NCBI GenBank assembly: GCA_947367165.1 | Contig: CANBCO010000002.1 | Span: 1 to 13,032 of the forward strand | Length of the DNA: 13,032 bases | From: an uncultured Coriobacteriaceae bacterium | GTDB lineage: Bacteria; Actinomycetota; Coriobacteriia; Coriobacteriales; Atopobiaceae | Reading direction: 5' to 3' | Shown: positions 1 to 7,014 of the stretch, in pieces | Layout of the letters: each line of letters starts with the position of its first letter | How positions within the stretch are numbered: position 1 is the stretch's first letter | The notes under the pieces: model-generated | Database searches by the model: none | The model's input: the letters and a program-made list of their open reading frames with translations, nothing else | What the model was told of the DNA's origin: nothing | Made by a program: the position numbers and the translations under genes

Positions 1-1
1 A

Positions 2-27
2 CCTACCACTAAAAGATTGGTGGTAGG
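2..27. other. Hairpin at left edge
   Basis: An 8-bp perfect inverted repeat (CCTACCAC at 2-9, GTGGTAGG at 20-27) closes a 10-base loop. No T-tract follows on the plus strand, and the sequence to the left is outside the window, so I cannot tell whether it is a terminator for either strand. It shares the string TACCACTA with the next hairpin. Confidence 0.4.
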
Positions 28-57
28 AAATGTTGTGCGTTCGGCGTTATTCGTCCG

Positions 58-85
58 AAAAAACTTACCACTAACGCGCTAGTGG
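58..85 (-). terminator. Probable terminator of the minus-strand ATPase fusion gene
   Basis: A 6-bp stem (CCACTA at 68-73, TAGTGG at 80-85) has a 6-base loop. Read on the minus strand it is followed shortly by a T-run, because the plus strand has an A-run at 58-63. It lies about 40 bases past the stop codon of the minus-strand gene, as expected for an intrinsic terminator. The stem is short, so strength is uncertain. Confidence 0.5.
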
Positions 86-122
86 CAACTTTTGCTACAG
101 TGAGACTCACCGAGAGAGGGCA

Positions 123-2438
123 CTACAGCGAATCTTGCCTGGACAAGGCACTACAGAATGCATCTAAAATAACGCTTGCTAGCGTCTGCGCTTTAGCTGC
201 GGTAAAGCCCCCCGAGTAATCGTTTACCTCATTTGGCATCTTAAGAAGCACGTGGGGAGGATGCGCCTGACTCATTTCGCGCGCCATAGCAATCCTAATA
301 CCCAAATCGCGTGTGAGATTTGAAACTGCTACCAACGTAGTTCCCTTTTTGGGGTGCTCATCTTGGCAGGTAAGCTCGCAAAGAAACTCAATTTCTTCAC
401 CAGCACTTTCTTCGCTGTTAAGCAAAACGAGCCCCGAGTTTTCCGTGGTTGCACTCGCAAGATTCCACACTCTTGCTGCGATTGACCGGGTGATAGGATC
501 GCTTCCGAGAAGCCCAATCTTGCACGTTTCAAGCACTTCGGCAGCACGGGCAAAGCCTAAGGGAGTCCCTGCTAGCGGGCTCGTTCTGCCATCTTGCCCC
601 TCCCAGACGTGGTGTAGGCGCAAGACGGCTTGTGCGGTATCTGGAAAGCACATGCCATCTCCAAGCTCGCCAATGTTTTCTTGAAACTGTTTTACGGCGG
701 CTTCGGTGTGAGCTCCATACACGCCGTCAATAGCACCGGCGTGAAAGCCCAAAACGTTTAGGGCATTTTGTAGCATCTTCACATCATTTCCATGAAAATT
801 TGGAAGTCGCAAATAGAGCGTTCTGTCGCCTAATGTGTACGTTGCATCTACCAGAGCTTCCCAACATGCGTTGTCAACACAGTCGCCTTCTGGAAGATTG
901 ACATCCCTTCTAAATAAAGAAACCGCAGATTGGGTGCTCTTTTCAAAGGCATGGGCGGTTTTCTCGGCGGCGTAGTTAGTAAGGGCAGAGGCGAGAGGAT
1001 GTTCGCTTTTTGCCTCTATGCTCGCAGCAAGTGAGATGCAGGTATCCTTAGAAAACGTTGCGTTTGGAGAAAGCGTACAAGCCACAATGCGAGGGGCTCC
1101 TTTGGTAAGCGTTCCGGTCTTGTCAAAGATGACGGTGGTGAGCATGCCCGCTTGCTCAAGGGCATCGCTATCTTTAATGAGAATGCCCTGCTTGGCGGCT
1201 CGTCCCGTTCCCACCATGGTTGCCGTAGGAGTTGCAAGGCCAAGCGCACATGGGCATGCAACTACTATGACCGAGACGCCCACCATTAAGGCTCGCTCAA
1301 AGCCTGCTCCAGTTATAAAAAGCCAGATGAGAAAGGTGACAAGAGCTATAGTTAGAACACAAGGAACAAATATGGCACTTATGGTGTCGGCAAGACGCTG
1401 AACTGGGGGCTTTGCGGCCTGCGCTTCTTCTACAAGGTCAATGATGTGCGCAAGGGTGGTGTCTTGGCCAGCGCGCGTAATGCGCACTTCAAGTGTCCCT
1501 GTTGCGTTTATGGTGCCGCCGGTAACACTGCTACCTGCGGTTTTTTCTTGCAAAAACGCTTCTCCGGTAAGCATGGATTCGTCAACTGATGACGCCCCAC
1601 TCACGACTTCGCCATCTGCCGGAATGCGCTCTCCTGGCCTTATGACGCACACATCGCAAGGCTCAAGCTCTTCTGTGGGCTTTTCGACGAGCGCATCGCC
1701 CTGTTTTACCAGTGCGGTTTGCGGAGTAAGCTCCATCAATTCTTCTACCGCGCGCCCAGCCGTTCCTTTTGCACGTGCTTCAAGCATTTTTCCTAAAAGC
1801 ACAAAGGTGATTAGCATCGCACTTGTCTCAAAAGGAGCCATCGCGCCACTGTGCGAGCTCGGACTAAACGTGAGGTAGGTGGCGTAGGCAAAGGCGATAG
1901 TAGTTCCCAAAGAAACAAGCGTATCCATATTGGCACGTTTTGCTTTAAGGGCGCCCCACATCCCTTTGTAATAACGCGCGCCACAGACAAATTGCACCGG
2001 AATGCAGAGAAAAAAGCAGATGACATTAGTGACAAACATGACACGAGCGTGGTCGTGCGTGCCCAACAGTGCAGAAACTACATCCATGCCAACGCTGGTC
2101 ATAGAAAGGCTCATGATGGTGACGGTAAGCACGCATGCAACAATAAAAAGGACAAAGCTCCTTTTTTGACTGCGTATTTCTCGGACGCGTTTTTCTTCTG
2201 CTGCTTTTACCTTGCTTTTTGCATCAATTACCGCCGCCGAGAAACCCAACTTGTCAATTTTTGCAAGAATAGCTTCTGGCGTTGTGAGTTCAGGGTCATA
2301 CGTTACTCGTCCATTTGAGCGTGCAAGGTTTACTTGAATGGCCTGGACACCTTCCATTCTGCCAACCATTTTTTCTATGATAGAAGAGCAGCTTGCGCAT
2401 GTCATTCCCATGATATTAAGCTGAATTGTTTTTGTCAT
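123..2438 (-). CDS. Chimeric protein: truncated CopA-type copper P1B-ATPase fused to a peptidoglycan-binding (CwlM-like) C-terminus
   Basis: Residues 1-68 form a heavy-metal-associated domain with GMTCASC (11-17). Membrane helices follow from about 94, then the actuator TGE (291-293), the CPC metal-site motif (395-397), the phosphorylation motif DKTGT (439-443) and SEHPL of the nucleotide-binding domain (478-482). Together these identify a copper-exporting P1B-ATPase. Homology should continue to the hinge motif TGDGxNDxPAL and two more helices, but these are absent. From about residue 505 the protein resembles the end of one peptidoglycan-binding domain ([10 protein letters not shown]), then a complete second one (about 550-608) as in actinobacterial CwlM. 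An unrecognised tail follows, possibly a degenerate amidase-like fold. The reading frame is intact across the junction (about 915-945). Without the hinge the ATPase part cannot be expected to pump. It may be a real deletion fusion or an assembly chimera. The ribosome binding site AGGAGG stands just before the ATG. Confidence 0.85.
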   Translation of the reverse strand: MTKTIQLNIMGMTCASCSSIIEKMVGRMEGVQAIQVNLARSNGRVTYDPELTTPEAILAKIDKLGFSAAVIDAKSKVKAAEEKRVREIRSQKRSFVLFIVACVLTVTIMSLSMTSVGMDVVSALLGTHDHARVMFVTNVICFFLCIPVQFVCGARYYKGMWGALKAKRANMDTLVSLGTTIAFAYATYLTFSPSSHSGAMAPFETSAMLITFVLLGKMLEARAKGTAGRAVEELMELTPQTALVKQGDALVEKPTEELEPCDVCVIRPGERIPADGEVVSGASSVDESMLTGEAFLQEKTAGSSVTGGTINATGTLEVRITRAGQDTTLAHIIDLVEEAQAAKPPVQRLADTISAIFVPCVLTIALVTFLIWLFITGAGFERALMVGVSVIVVACPCALGLATPTATMVGTGRAAKQGILIKDSDALEQAGMLTTVIFDKTGTLTKGAPRIVACTLSPNATFSKDTCISLAASIEAKSEHPLASALTNYAAEKTAHAFEKSTQSAVSLFRRDVNLPEGDCVDNACWEALVDATYTLGDRTLYLRLPNFHGNDVKMLQNALNVLGFHAGAIDGVYGAHTEAAVKQFQENIGELGDGMCFPDTAQAVLRLHHVWEGQDGRTSPLAGTPLGFARAAEVLETCKIGLLGSDPITRSIAARVWNLASATTENSGLVLLNSEESAGEEIEFLCELTCQDEHPKKGTTLVAVSNLTRDLGIRIAMAREMSQAHPPHVLLKMPNEVNDYSGGFTAAKAQTLASVILDAFCSALSRQDSL
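505..515 (-). repeat. One-mismatch copy of the 11-bp word
   Basis: CCGAGAAGCCC differs at one base from CCGAGAAACCC. It lies inside the peptidoglycan-binding part of the fusion gene. Other one-mismatch copies are at 957-967, 2562-2572, 4971-4981 and 8015-8025. Confidence 0.6.
2237..2247 (-). repeat. Exact copy 1 of GGGTTTCTCGG
   Basis: On the plus strand this reads CCGAGAAACCC. On the coding (minus) strand of the ATPase gene it encodes G-F-S of the HMA domain. A T precedes the word, giving the 12-mer TGGGTTTCTCGG shared by six of the seven copies. Confidence 0.9.
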
Positions 2439-2459
2439 GAAGCCTCCTTTTATTTACAG

Positions 2460-2512
2460 TAAGTGTACCCTTTTGCTGCTAGCACTTGTGGCATAAAAAA
2501 TCGCTACACTTA
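2460..2512. promoter_or_regulatory. Divergent promoter region between the ATPase fusion and serS
   Basis: TAAGTGTA (2460-2467) and TACACTTA (2505-2512) are perfect inverted copies 37 bases apart. Each provides a TACACT hexamer usable as a -10 box, one facing left into the ATPase gene and one facing right into serS. The -35 boxes are poor on both sides. The left copy is also half of a small dyad, TACAG-TAA-GTGTA (2455-2467), which loosely recalls cop-box type operators but has the wrong spacing for CopY. This is a tentative call. Confidence 0.4.
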
Positions 2513-2541
2513 TAACCCTACACGTAAAAAAAGGAGCATAC

Positions 2542-3837
2542 ATGCTGGATATAAAAAGCATCCGAGAAAACCCAGAAGTGCTTGATCAGGCTATGGCCTC
2601 AAGGAATAGCTCGTGGGATAAGGAGAAGTTTTTATCACTTGATACTGAGCGCAGAGAAGTAATTGGCGAGGTAGAAGCGCTTCAGGCAAAGCGAAACGCT
2701 GCTTCTAAAGAGATAGGAAGTCTCATGCGCACTGGCAAGCGCGAAGAAGCAGAAACGCTGAAAGCTGAGGTCGCTGCCCAAAAAGAAACCCTTTCTCAGC
2801 TTGAAGAAAGACGTGCGGCCGTAGATGCTGAGCTTACAACATTCATGAGTGCGATTCCAAATATTCCAGATCCGTCTGCTCCCATCGGAAAAGACGAGAG
2901 CGAAAATGTGGAAGTGCGCAGGTGGGGAACGCCGCGAGAGTTTTCGTTTACAGCTCAAGCGCACTGGGATTTAGGACCGCACCTTGGTATTATTGATTTT
3001 GAACGCGGAGTAAAGCTTGCCGGAAGCCGGTTTTATCTTCTTGGCGGTATGGGTGCTCGCCTGGAGCGCGCGCTTATTAACTTTTTTATAGACCTTCACC
3101 TACAAGCTGGCTATAAGGAGTGGTGGCCGCCGGTTATTACCAATGCAGAAACGCTTTACGGTACAGGCCAGCTCCCCAAATTTGAAGACGATCTGTTTCA
3201 CGTAAGTCCCAACTTTTATCTTATCTCCACTGCCGAGGTCGTTCTTACCAACATTCATCGTGATGAGATTTTGGCAGGAAGCGCGCTTCCACTTAACTAT
3301 ACTGCGTTTACTCCGTGTTTTCGCGAGGAAGCGGGTGCTGCCGGAAGGGACACCCGAGGCATTATCCGCGTGCACGAGTTTGACAAAGTGGAGATGGTTC
3401 GCTTTTCGGAGCCGCAAGAAAGCGACATACGCCTAGAAGAGATGACCGCAGAAGCCGAGGCATGCCTTCAAGCACTTGAGCTTCCCTATCGTGTAGTTTC
3501 GCTCTGCACAGGAGACTTGGGTTTCTCGGCAGCAAAAACATACGACTTAGAAGTGTGGTTGCCCAGCTATAACGCTTACAAAGAGATTAGCAGCTGTTCA
3601 AATTGTAGAGATTTTCAGGCGCGCAGGGCTAACATTCGCTATAAAGACCCCGAGAAGTTCAAGGGTTCGCGCTTTGTTCACACGCTGAACGGCTCTGGTT
3701 TGGCGGTTGGGCGCACAATGGCTGCGATTATTGAAAACTACCAGACTGAGCAGGGTACTGTGCGCATTCCTTCTGCGCTTCAGCCTTATATGGGTGGCGT
3801 GGAAGAAATCGTACCCGAGAAAAGCCCGCTTGCGTAG
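2542..3837 (+). CDS. serS: Seryl-tRNA synthetase
   Basis: This cytoplasmic class II aminoacyl-tRNA synthetase charges tRNA-Ser with serine using ATP. The first ~105 residues form the long antiparallel coiled-coil arm that recognises the long variable arm of tRNA-Ser, rich in Glu, Lys and Arg (about 37-100). The catalytic domain follows. Motif 2 is CFREEAGAAGRDTRG (259-273), and motif 3 is GLAVGRTMAAIIEN (386-399). The conserved stretch GFSAAKTYDLE (327-337) and the serine-pocket segment TAEV (230-233) are also present. At 431 residues it has normal bacterial length. AAGGAG sits 5 bases before the ATG, so the start is secure. It is transcribed away from the ATPase fusion and converges on two tRNA genes, one of which is a tRNA-Ser substrate of this enzyme. 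It carries an exact copy of the repeated 11-bp word at codons 326-330. Confidence 0.98.
   Translation: MLDIKSIRENPEVLDQAMASRNSSWDKEKFLSLDTERREVIGEVEALQAKRNAASKEIGSLMRTGKREEAETLKAEVAAQKETLSQLEERRAAVDAELTTFMSAIPNIPDPSAPIGKDESENVEVRRWGTPREFSFTAQAHWDLGPHLGIIDFERGVKLAGSRFYLLGGMGARLERALINFFIDLHLQAGYKEWWPPVITNAETLYGTGQLPKFEDDLFHVSPNFYLISTAEVVLTNIHRDEILAGSALPLNYTAFTPCFREEAGAAGRDTRGIIRVHEFDKVEMVRFSEPQESDIRLEEMTAEAEACLQALELPYRVVSLCTGDLGFSAAKTYDLEVWLPSYNAYKEISSCSNCRDFQARRANIRYKDPEKFKGSRFVHTLNGSGLAVGRTMAAIIENYQTEQGTVRIPSALQPYMGGVEEIVPEKSPLA
3519..3529 (+). repeat. Exact copy 2 of GGGTTTCTCGG
   Basis: The copy lies in the sense strand of serS and is read as G-F-S within a conserved synthetase segment. 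T precedes and C follows the word. Confidence 0.9.
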
Positions 3838-3868
3838 TTTGTATGTAGAGAGGGGAAAGAGAAAAGAC

Positions 3869-3945
3869 TGGTGCGCCGTATAGGATTCGAACCTATGACG
3901 TCCTGATTCGTAGTCAGGCCCTCTATCCAGCTGAGGTAACGGCGC
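3869..3945 (-). tRNA. tRNA-Arg (anticodon ACG)
   Basis: On the minus strand the acceptor stem GCGCCGT (3945-3939) pairs with ACGGCGC (3879-3873). Discriminator A (3872) and an encoded CCA (3871-3869) follow. The anticodon stem CCTGA/TCAGG encloses loop CTACGAA, giving anticodon ACG (3911-3909) for CGN arginine codons, with A34 normally edited to inosine by TadA. The T-arm has the usual GGTTCGAATCC pattern. Length without CCA is 74. It converges on serS, whose stop codon is 31 bases away. Confidence 0.97.
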
Positions 3946-3957
3946 AACTGGCTTTTA

Positions 3958-3986
3958 AGTATGACGCGAGCACCAAACAATGTCAA
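3958..3986 (-). promoter_or_regulatory. Promoter of tRNA-Arg
   Basis: On the minus strand a perfect -35 box TTGACA (3986-3981) is separated by 17 bases from CATACT (3963-3958). The expected start point lies a few bases before the mature tRNA 5' end at 3945. This indicates that tRNA-Arg has its own promoter rather than depending only on read-through from tRNA-Ser. Confidence 0.7.
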
Positions 3987-4012
3987 GTGCAATTACGGTT
4001 ACAAAGAGATAC

Positions 4013-4103
4013 TGGCGGAGAGCTGGGGATTTGAACCCCAGATAGGAGGTTATCCTATACTCGCTTAGCAGGCGAGCACCTTCAGCCACTCGGTCAGCTC
4101 TCC
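4013..4103 (-). tRNA. tRNA-Ser (anticodon GCT)
   Basis: On the minus strand the acceptor stem GGAGAGC (4103-4097) pairs with GCTCTCC (4023-4017). Discriminator G (4016) and an encoded CCA (4015-4013) follow. The anticodon stem CTCGC/GCGAG holds loop CTGCTAA, so the anticodon is GCT (4069-4067), reading AGC and AGT codons. The long variable arm (AGGATAACCTCCT) is the class II hallmark of tRNA-Ser, and it is the part the SerRS coiled-coil arm recognises. Length without CCA is 88. Confidence 0.97.
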
Positions 4104-4135
4104 ACGCATCATAGCGCCTAAAGCGGCGTCTAAGC

Positions 4136-4164
4136 ATTATAACCTAACCTACACTTTTTTGCTA
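4136..4164 (-). promoter_or_regulatory. Promoter of tRNA-Ser
   Basis: On the minus strand a perfect -10 box TATAAT (4141-4136) lies about 35 bases upstream of the mature tRNA 5' end. A weak -35 box TAGCAA (4164-4159) is placed 17 bases upstream of it. The -10 identity is strong and the -35 is poor. Confidence 0.6.
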
Positions 4165-4242
4165 CTCTGTTTCCTTTCATGACTGAGCGCAATTTGGAGT
4201 ATCATTGGTTTTGCTAAAACAGAACAGGTTTATCGGAGGCCT

Positions 4243-6150
4243 ATGAAAAGAAGAAATATTCTCATTTATGCTGTGATTATATTTGGACTTGTTAGCAGTC
4301 TTACGTCGTGTTTAGCACGAAACCTACCTTTTTTCTCTACGTATTCTATTCCAAAAGTAACGATTGAAGCTCAGGTTGATGAGGAAGGAAACGTGCGGGT
4401 TATAGAAGAGCGCACGTATCATTTTTCGAGTTCTGTCCATGGGGTGTATTGGTTACTTCCTATGGGTCAGTATGAAGGAAAAGATATTCGTCCGCAAGAT
4501 ATTTCTGTGGGAAAGTATGATGCTCAGGGAAGACTGCAAACGTTTTCCAGGAGTTCCTTGGGCACAAACTATACGTTTAGCGAAGTGCAAAAAGCAAACA
4601 ATGTCCAGGTTAAGGTCTATGACAGCAAAGCAGAGGGAGACGAGACGTATCGCATTTCGTACGAGCTAGACGGGCTTGCTCTGCGTTATCAAGATACGGC
4701 TGAGCTGTACTGGAAATTCATAAGCGACGGGTGGGACAAAAGAAGCGAAAACGTAACGTGCACCATCACGCTTCCTGTGCCCAAAGGTGAGCAGCTTGAA
4801 GGCGAGAAGAACGTGTGGGCATACGGACACGGTCCTTTGGATGGGGAGATTTCAGTTGGAAGTGATTGCGTTACGTATACCGTCCCATACGTGGGAAGTG
4901 ACGAGTTTGCAGAGGCGCGCATCTTGTTTCCCGAGTCCTGGCTGCCTTTGGCGCGCATGATGAGTGGGGCGCGTTTCTCGGCAGTGCAGGAAGAAGAGGA
5001 GACGTGGGCAAAAGAGGCAGATAGAGAGCGCATAGTTGCACAAGTGCTTGTCTGGGGCGCTTTTGCTTTTGTGCTTGTAGCAGGTGCTGTGGGAAGTTTG
5101 CTCGCCTATCGCACGCTCAAAAAATACCGAGAATACAACAGGCCACTTTTTAGCGACGAGTACTACAGGGATATTCCAAGTAAAGGTCATCCTGCTCTGC
5201 TGGGCTCGCTCTATCACCGAGGCAAGGCCGGGGCACCAGAGATGAGTGCGACGCTTATGCGGCTTGTGGATGAGGGCGTGTTCTCGTTTGACCCTGCAAA
5301 CACGCAAAAAGAAGGGGCGCTTCTGTATAACGAAAAAGCCGCGCAAAAGCTTACAGACGAGATCGATAAAGCGTTTGTCTCGCAAGTTCTTGTGCCGGTT
5401 TTAGAAAGCTCCGCCGAGAAACCCACCCAAACTATCTTGAACTTACACGAGCTGGAACGCTATGCAAAGAGCTCGCCTGCAAAATACCAGGCAGCTATTG
5501 ATGGCTGGAGAGCAAAAGTTGAAGCCGCCGGTGTGATGCGAGGTTTTTATGTTGCAAAACATAAGGTGAGCAAAGTGCCGTTGCTTTTAGGGCTCGTTTT
5601 TGCGGCGGTGGCGCTACTGTTAGGCCTTGGAGCATTCTTGTCTTTTGATGTTCCTATGGCCTTTTATGTAACCTTGCTACTACCTGCTGCGGCAATTGGA
5701 TTTTGTATCTATGTGTTGCAAAAAACGCCTTCGCTTTCTGAAGAAGCGATTGAGCTGGATGCAAAATTGCATGCGCTCAAGCATTGGCTAACAGACTTTA
5801 CTAAGCTTAATGAGGCAATTCCGCAAGACGTTGTGTTATGGAACCACCTTTTGGTTATGGCGTGTGTTCTTGGTGTCTCAAAAGAGGTACTGGAAGAGCT
5901 GAGTATACGCATGCCAGAGCTTGTTCAAAATCCTTCTTTTGTCTACTACTATCCGTTTATGTTTGGGTATGGCCCTAACCGTCTGTTTTATTCGCAGATG
6001 GGATCGGGAATGTATAAAAGCTATCACGCATCTGCGGCCTCTGTAGCAGCTTCCTCGGCCTCTTCTCATGGTGGGGGTGGCGGATTTAGTGGCGGCGGAG
6101 GCGGGGGCGTTGGTGGAGGCGGCGGTGGTGGCGCCTTTTCGAGGTCATGA
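4243..6150 (+). CDS. DUF2207 family membrane protein with Gly-rich C-terminus
   Basis: The N-terminus has a signal segment ending in a lipobox-like LTSC (20-23), so it may be a lipoprotein or simply have a cleaved signal peptide. Residues 35-235 form the extracytoplasmic DUF2207 domain, with its typical pattern VDEEGNVRVIEERTYHF (45-61) and HGVYW (66-70). A membrane helix follows at about 267-290, then a cytoplasmic winged-helix-like stretch (about 315-440, MRLVDEGVF) and two more helices (about 446-469 and 472-492). The end (609-632) is almost pure glycine, broken by FS and V, as is usual for this family. Function is unknown in the family, which is widespread in actinobacteria and Firmicutes. 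GGAGG (4235-4239) precedes the ATG. The next gene starts 41 bases downstream, so the two are probably cotranscribed. A weak promoter, TTTGGA (4193-4198) 16 bases before TAAAAC (4215-4220), is possible. Confidence 0.88.
   Translation: MKRRNILIYAVIIFGLVSSLTSCLARNLPFFSTYSIPKVTIEAQVDEEGNVRVIEERTYHFSSSVHGVYWLLPMGQYEGKDIRPQDISVGKYDAQGRLQTFSRSSLGTNYTFSEVQKANNVQVKVYDSKAEGDETYRISYELDGLALRYQDTAELYWKFISDGWDKRSENVTCTITLPVPKGEQLEGEKNVWAYGHGPLDGEISVGSDCVTYTVPYVGSDEFAEARILFPESWLPLARMMSGARFSAVQEEEETWAKEADRERIVAQVLVWGAFAFVLVAGAVGSLLAYRTLKKYREYNRPLFSDEYYRDIPSKGHPALLGSLYHRGKAGAPEMSATLMRLVDEGVFSFDPANTQKEGALLYNEKAAQKLTDEIDKAFVSQVLVPVLESSAEKPTQTILNLHELERYAKSSPAKYQAAIDGWRAKVEAAGVMRGFYVAKHKVSKVPLLLGLVFAAVALLLGLGAFLSFDVPMAFYVTLLLPAAAIGFCIYVLQKTPSLSEEAIELDAKLHALKHWLTDFTKLNEAIPQDVVLWNHLLVMACVLGVSKEVLEELSIRMPELVQNPSFVYYYPFMFGYGPNRLFYSQMGSGMYKSYHASAASVAASSASSHGGGGGFSGGGGGGVGGGGGGGAFSRS
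5414..5424 (-). repeat. Exact copy 3 of GGGTTTCTCGG
   Basis: It reads CCGAGAAACCC on the plus strand, antisense within the DUF2207 gene, and is translated there as E-K-P. Flanked as GCCGAGAAACCCACC, it matches the copy at 7613 on the Pro/Thr side. Confidence 0.9.
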
Positions 6151-6191
6151 CGAGGGTGCTATGAGCTGCGTTACCACAGGAATGAGTAGGT

Positions 6192-6848
6192 ATGGATGAC
6201 GTTTCTTTAAACACAGGAGAACTTTGCTTGGGAAATCCTGCACTCATTTGCAGGTGGCGACTTTGCCAAGGTGCACTGCCTTTTTTAGACCGTCATATGC
6301 GAGGACTCGAAAAAAGGAGCGTGCGTACAACCGATGGGCGCGAACTCATCACGCCTGAGTTTGTGGCCTGGGCAAAGCAGCATATAGAAGCGCATCTTAT
6401 ACCGCAAAAAAACGCGGAAACGTCACAAGAAGTGCTTATGCTTGTTGTGGGAGAGCTGGGAGCAGCGGTTATGAGTAAGGGTGCCTACGTTTCTCTTGAA
6501 GACACAAGCAAAGAGGCGCTTTTTGCCAGAGCAAAGATGAGTGAGACAGAGCGAAAACGTACAGGCGTTGCTCCTGAGGTGCTGTTCTCGGAGACAAAAG
6601 ACGGGCTTACAGTTTATACAGATAGTGGCAGTGCTTTAAGTGCGCTTGCAAGCTTAGGCCTTGATCTTGCAGCTACGCTAGGCGTTTCTGTGAACTATGA
6701 GATGCTTAACAAGGTGCCAGCTGAGCCTGTGGCGCTTTTCTCGGATGAACACGGAATAGTTGTAGCAGAGAGTGTTACTGCAGCAGAAGCCCCTACCCTT
6801 TGCGCTCTTTCAAAAAAAGTGGAAGACTTCTACGCACAGTATTCATAA
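6192..6848 (+). CDS. Unrecognised 218-residue protein
   Basis: I do not recognise a family. The protein has no signal peptide or membrane segment and should be cytoplasmic. Visible features are a Cys-containing N-terminus (C12, C20, C25), a WAKQHIEAHL helix (55-64), a hydrophobic VLMLVVGELGAAVM stretch (about 81-94), and an Ala/Leu-rich segment SALSALASLGLDLAATLGVS (about 147-166). Near the end, LFSDEHGIVVAES (182-194) has the look of a beta-hairpin. That phrase vaguely recalls fold-type IV aminotransferases, but no lysine or other diagnostic motif supports this. The start at 6192 has AGGAATGAGTAGG upstream. An in-frame alternative upstream is excluded because the ATG at 6161 opens only a 12-codon frame that overlaps this start. 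It follows the DUF2207 gene by 41 bases and probably shares its transcript. Confidence 0.75.
   Translation: MDDVSLNTGELCLGNPALICRWRLCQGALPFLDRHMRGLEKRSVRTTDGRELITPEFVAWAKQHIEAHLIPQKNAETSQEVLMLVVGELGAAVMSKGAYVSLEDTSKEALFARAKMSETERKRTGVAPEVLFSETKDGLTVYTDSGSALSALASLGLDLAATLGVSVNYEMLNKVPAEPVALFSDEHGIVVAESVTAAEAPTLCALSKKVEDFYAQYS
6737..6744 (+). repeat. Core 8-mer TTTCTCGG (partial copy of the repeated word)
   Basis: GCTTTTCTCGG (6734-6744) keeps the 8-bp core with two changes at the 5' end. The same 11-mer variant occurs at 3815-3825 in the opposite orientation. Other core-only copies are at 2177-2184. Confidence 0.5.
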
Positions 6849-6952
6849 TGTGTAGTCTTCACACGTCACGCCACGTAGCCTCAATTTGAATGAAAAGGAG
6901 CGGCTCGATTTGTGACACTTTTGCTTTATAGGGGCAAAAAAGCCTACTTAAC

Positions 6953-6981
6953 TTGAAAAACTTTTCAAAAGATGGTAGTAT
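6953..6981 (+). promoter_or_regulatory. Promoter with overlapping palindromic operator candidate
   Basis: TTGAAA (6953-6958) and TAGTAT (6976-6981) are separated by exactly 17 bases, the best-formed promoter on the plus strand of this window. The -35 box is part of a perfect 7-2-7 palindrome, TTGAAAA-AC-TTTTCAA (6953-6968). A repressor bound there would block RNA polymerase. The promoter is placed for the Pce-like gene, whose ATG is 33 bases past the -10. Confidence 0.7.
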
Positions 6982-7014
6982 GCTCTAGCACTATTTTGGA
7001 AAGGAAGATGTGAT

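Noticed and set aside
592..660. GDGMCFPD in the fusion protein as a possible ATPase hinge motif
   Set aside because: The stretch belongs to the end of the peptidoglycan-binding domain and lacks the TGDGxND context and the following PAL residues.
1016..1878. Open frames on both strands inside the ATPase region (for example plus-strand 1018-1401 and 1441-1878)
   Set aside because: They lie opposite or out of frame with a gene that has clear P-type ATPase motifs, they lack ribosome binding sites, and their translations have no recognisable features.
6070..6135. Gly-codon repeat tract as a simple-sequence or phase-variable repeat
   Set aside because: Codons are mixed (GGT, GGC, GGA, GGG) and not a uniform unit. 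A Gly-rich tail is normal for DUF2207 proteins.
6161..6199. 12-codon frame starting at 6161
   Set aside because: Too short and without its own good ribosome binding site. It may only aid translation of the overlapping gene.
6923..6945. AGGGGC-AAAAAA-GCCT as a terminator or riboswitch element
   Set aside because: The stem is very short and interrupted, no T-run follows, and no wider structure is visible.
6885..6950. AAAAGGAG (6892-6899) in the gap before the Pce-like gene as the start of a leader peptide
   Set aside because: It would only serve a 13-14 codon frame that ends before the mapped-by-eye promoter. There is no hairpin or codon bias to suggest attenuation.
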